NCBI GenBank assembly: GCA_028716085.1
Contig: JAQUQM010000012.1
Span: forward strand, 1-32,920
Origin: Dehalococcoidia bacterium
GTDB taxonomy: Bacteria > Chloroflexota > Dehalococcoidia > GIF9 > UBA5629
Length of the DNA: 32,920 nucleotides
Direction of reading: 5' to 3'
The notes beneath the pieces were generated by a model, which worked only from the letters and a program-made list of their open reading frames with translations, was not told the DNA's origin and did no database searches. A program made the translations under genes and the position numbers. Below are positions 30,129 through 32,920 of the stretch, piece by piece (position 1 is the first letter of the stretch; every line of letters starts with the position of its first letter).

Positions 30129-32920
30129 ATGCTAACACATAGCAAGTTAACCCATTGGCTGATATTGGCAGTTGTTTTCCTCTCGTTAGTGATTCCTGTT
30201 TCGGTTCCGCAACCGGCTGCAGCCGCTTCACAGCCGGTTCTGCTGCTGGCCCTCGGGGTGCATGTGGAGCCGTTCGGTGCAGTGCCCAGCCAGATTGTAG
30301 GAGGGGGCAAAGTCTTCACATCCAGGGGTGTGAAATCACAGGACTATCATGACAGCCAATTTTTCCAGCGGCATGTCACTGATATCAAAAATCTTGCGGC
30401 GGTAATGGAAAAACATGGGGGCAGGCTGACAGTAGAAGTGCAGACTCCTTTCACCACCGTGGCCGCCCAGAATGGAAATGCATTGCTGAGCGACCTCGAG
30501 AACAAAGGACATGAGATAGCGTTGCATTTCCATGAAGACAAACACCTGGGCAATAACTGCGAAGCTTTGCCCGTGAGCACATGGACCGCTGTGATGGCCG
30601 AGGAAATATCGTATATCAAGAAAGCGGGTGCATCATCGGTGAGGACATGGAGCGGCGGGAACCTTTATGAAGGGGTCTTGAAGGCGGGAGCAGCAGCCGG
30701 GTTGGACGTATACAGCGACTGGAAGAACCCGCAAAGCCAGACTGCCGATACTGTTACATTCGGCCTGCATCCATGGAGACCTGCCGAAGGACCTGATCCC
30801 GATGATATGTCGGGCTTTGCCCGGAATGACCCGGACGGCAAGGTTATTTTTCTGCCCTGGGGGGTGAGCAGTACCGGAGGTCTCTTCGGTCCGGGCAGGG
30901 GTAAGGCGGATGCCATGTTTGAGACTCTGAAACAGAGCATCGACCTTTCACTTTCGCAGGCCCAGGCGGACAAGGTCAACGTTTTCCATTTTGTGGTGCA
31001 CCCGGGAGAAATCACAGGTATCGGTACCACTCCGTATGCATCATTAGACAAGTTTTTAACGGAGTACATCGATCCCCTCGTGGCGTCCGGCAGGGCTCGC
31101 TGGGCGACATATTCCGGTATGGCGGATGCTTACAAAGTCTGGGAGAGCAGCCATGTTTCCGGCGGAGTAACGGCCTCGTCTTCAACATCACCGGCCGTAA
31201 GTACGGTAACTTCGAGCCAGGGTTACATGACCTTCGTTATTAATGTGCATGACTGGGTGAATGTAGATGACAGCGCCGATACATTGATCAGAGCGATAAG
31301 CCTCTTCCAGAAATACGGGGTGAGAGGTGATTTTTACCTGACAGCTCCTGTATTGCAAGCCTATGCCGATAAGAGACCGGACGTTATTGAAAAGCTGAAG
31401 AGCGGCGGCATGACTATCAGCTATCATGTCAGGCCTCCGCACCCGCTTTACAATGGTTTCGACGATAGCCTGCAGAACCTTAGTGACGAGGAGCTGTATA
31501 AAACGCTGAAGGATTACGAAACTTACAGGCTTGATCTTGCCACCGGCGGACTTGATACGGGCAAACCGGGTGGATACAGCTATGTGAAGCAGGTATTCGG
31601 AGCGGCGCCGGTTACCATAGGTGCGCCCAATGATGACAGGCAAATCAAAGATACTGCACTGAAAATTTATGCTGAAATGGGAGCCAGGGCAGTGGTAATG
31701 TACCACGAGACCGGCACCAAAGCGGACAAGCCGTTCGAGTATGTAAACGGCATGCTGGTAAGGCCGAGTGACTTCAGCATTACCCGCTGGTTGGCCGGCG
31801 ATAAAAAAGACACCTTCTGGTGGAACTTCATGAAATCATCCCTGGCGGACGAATTCAATCCCACTGCGTATCTTAAAAAGAGGCTGGATGAATGGGATAA
31901 CAGCAGGCAGCCCTTCGTTACCAGCCTGATACATGAGAATAACTTTTACCGGCAGGGCGCCGAGTCCTGGACTTACTACTATTTTAGCGGCAGTGGCAAA
32001 GAAAAACCCCTCAAGCCTCCGTACAATTTGAACGCGGTCGACCTGTCCCGCGAGCGGACACAGGGCGAGCAGGAAGCGATCTGGTCTGCCTATGAAGAGA
32101 TGGTGGCTTATGCCGCAGCCAATATGACCGTGGTAACCTCATCAGATATAGTAGCCCTGGCTTCAGGCAGCGCAACGACGGCAAACAGCCAGCAGCCTGC
32201 AGTTCCAGTGCCAACCGCTAAATCAGGGACTGTTGAAAAGAACATTGTGTACGGCAATGCAGGCGGTGAGAAGCTCACTATGGACATATATTATCCCGAC
32301 GAAATCGTGAGCGCCCTGCCCGCGATACTTTACGTGCACGGTGGAGCCTGGATGAAGGGGAGCAAGGAACTGGGTAAGAGCAACATGGATGTCCAGGGGC
32401 TGCTGGATAGGGGTTTCCTTGTGGCCTCCATAAACTACAGGCTGGCGCCGAAGTATAAATTCCCGGCGCAAATAGAGGATGTCAAGTGCGCAGTCCGCTA
32501 CCTGCGGGCGAACGTTGCCAAATATGGAATTGATTCCAACCGTATAGGCGCCATGGGCGGTAGCGCGGGCGGGCACCTTGTGGCCTTGCTCGGTACGAGC
32601 GATGACGATGATTTCAACTCCTCCGGCGGTAACCCGGGGCAATCAGCACGGGTAAAGGCTGTTGCCGATATGTTCGGTCCCGCCGATCTCACTGCTGAAA
32701 TGGGGACCAATAACATCAGTGTAATGACACAGGTTTTCGGCACGACGGATAAAAGCTCGCAAATCCTGAAAGACGCCAGCCCAGTGTATTACGTTTCCGG
32801 CGACGACCCGGCGTTTTTTATCCTGCACGGGGATAAAGACCAGACGGTCCCGTTGCTGCAAAGCCAGTTGCTGTACGACGCCCTTAAAAATGCAGGTGTC
32901 TCCGCGGAACTGCTGGTGGT
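30129..32920 (+). CDS. Exported protein: two deacetylase-like domains plus esterase (cut at right edge)
   Basis: The open frame runs 930 codons without stop to the window end. Residues 1-33 are a signal peptide (cleavage after AAAA). Domain 1 (about 37-345) has GVHVEP and ALHFHED (His133, His135). A Ser/Thr linker (348-365) leads to domain 2 (366-678), polysaccharide-deacetylase-like, with NVHDW (His374, Asp375) and YHVRPPH (His433, His438). A second linker (679-701) precedes an alpha/beta-hydrolase (702 on) with HGGAW (737-741), nucleophile Ser812 in GGSAGG and acid Asp904 in HGDKDQTV; the catalytic His lies beyond the edge. It could remove acyl groups from polysaccharide. Start ATG 30129 has GAGGTG upstream. 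Confidence 0.88.
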   Translation, partial: MLTHSKLTHWLILAVVFLSLVIPVSVPQPAAAASQPVLLLALGVHVEPFGAVPSQIVGGGKVFTSRGVKSQDYHDSQFFQRHVTDIKNLAAVMEKHGGRLTVEVQTPFTTVAAQNGNALLSDLENKGHEIALHFHEDKHLGNNCEALPVSTWTAVMAEEISYIKKAGASSVRTWSGGNLYEGVLKAGAAAGLDVYSDWKNPQSQTADTVTFGLHPWRPAEGPDPDDMSGFARNDPDGKVIFLPWGVSSTGGLFGPGRGKADAMFETLKQSIDLSLSQAQADKVNVFHFVVHPGEITGIGTTPYASLDKFLTEYIDPLVASGRARWATYSGMADAYKVWESSHVSGGVTASSSTSPAVSTVTSSQGYMTFVINVHDWVNVDDSADTLIRAISLFQKYGVRGDFYLTAPVLQAYADKRPDVIEKLKSGGMTISYHVRPPHPLYNGFDDSLQNLSDEELYKTLKDYETYRLDLATGGLDTGKPGGYSYVKQVFGAAPVTIGAPNDDRQIKDTALKIYAEMGARAVVMYHETGTKADKPFEYVNGMLVRPSDFSITRWLAGDKKDTFWWNFMKSSLADEFNPTAYLKKRLDEWDNSRQPFVTSLIHENNFYRQGAESWTYYYFSGSGKEKPLKPPYNLNAVDLSRERTQGEQEAIWSAYEEMVAYAAANMTVVTSSDIVALASGSATTANSQQPAVPVPTAKSGTVEKNIVYGNAGGEKLTMDIYYPDEIVSALPAILYVHGGAWMKGSKELGKSNMDVQGLLDRGFLVASINYRLAPKYKFPAQIEDVKCAVRYLRANVAKYGIDSNRIGAMGGSAGGHLVALLGTSDDDDFNSSGGNPGQSARVKAVADMFGPADLTAEMGTNNISVMTQVFGTTDKSSQILKDASPVYYVSGDDPAFFILHGDKDQTVPLLQSQLLYDALKNAGVSAELLV

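Noticed and set aside
30044-32861. Minus-strand open frames opposite the long exported hydrolase
   Set aside because: The plus frame is open for 930 codons with clear domains; the minus frames are GC-driven shadows.
1-32920. CRISPR arrays, transposases or phage genes
   Set aside because: No regularly spaced repeats, no transposase or integrase motifs found on either strand by eye.

Overview
This window looks like chromosomal DNA of an anaerobic, Gram-positive-like or Chloroflexota bacterium. Dehalococcoidia-like Chloroflexota is my best guess. It rests on a long bacterial SRP RNA with an Alu domain, the thiL-tsaE-tsaB order, and a strict-anaerobe style CoA catabolic cluster built from family I CoA-transferases, a flavin oxidoreductase, an amidohydrolase and a thiolase/DUF35 pair. 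Taxonomy is inference. No tRNA, CRISPR array, transposase, integrase or phage gene was seen.

Layout. (1) 1-4358, housekeeping: a minus-strand thiL-tsaE-tsaB operon (tsaB cut by the left edge); then, on plus, a zinc-ribbon membrane protein and a membrane-anchored cyclophilin; then a minus-strand gamma-glutamylcyclotransferase-like gene divergent from a metallophosphoesterase (MPE). (2) 4359-18367, a catabolic island: a fused CoA-transferase (minus), a PadR regulator (minus), then ten plus-strand genes: acyl-CoA dehydrogenase, enoyl-CoA hydratase, a thiolase-fold protein without its nucleophilic Cys, a DUF35 partner, an acyl-CoA ligase, an Old-Yellow-Enzyme-type oxidoreductase, an amidohydrolase, a two-subunit CoA-transferase and a small STAS-like protein. 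(3) 18404-21014: the SRP RNA, rsmA, ispE and a VTT-domain membrane protein. (4) 29949-20988, all minus: a sugar nucleotidyltransferase, thioredoxin, CcdA, two TlpA-like lipoproteins, a large coiled-coil/FN3/redoxin membrane protein, a K+ channel with an RCK domain, a CPBP protease and a CCA-adding enzyme. (5) 30129-end: a very long exported protein with two deacetylase-like domains and an esterase domain, cut by the right edge.

The main discovery is a chimeric gene fossil at 18149-18367. Its first part is a degraded copy of the start of the oxidoreductase gene (13139-13294, about 80% identical). Its second part is a copy of the last 61 bases of the MPE gene (4298-4358, about 87% identical). 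They join in frame at CCACACAGGA, which both intact genes carry at that point. The MPE copy ends two bases before the SRP RNA promoter. The whole 14 kb catabolic island therefore lies between two copies of the MPE 3' end, as if it had been inserted or rearranged between MPE and the SRP RNA gene.

The island genes plausibly work together. A carboxylic acid is activated by the ligase or CoA-transferases, modified by the dehydrogenase and flavin reductase, hydrated by the hydratase, and cleaved by the thiolase-fold/DUF35 pair. Because that thiolase has Gly in place of Cys and Tyr in place of an active-site His, I favour a retro-aldol cleavage (Ltp2/ChsH2-like) over thiolysis. The substrate cannot be told from sequence. 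The minus-strand redox block (thioredoxin, CcdA, three TlpA-type proteins) forms a route for moving reducing power to thiol proteins outside the membrane.
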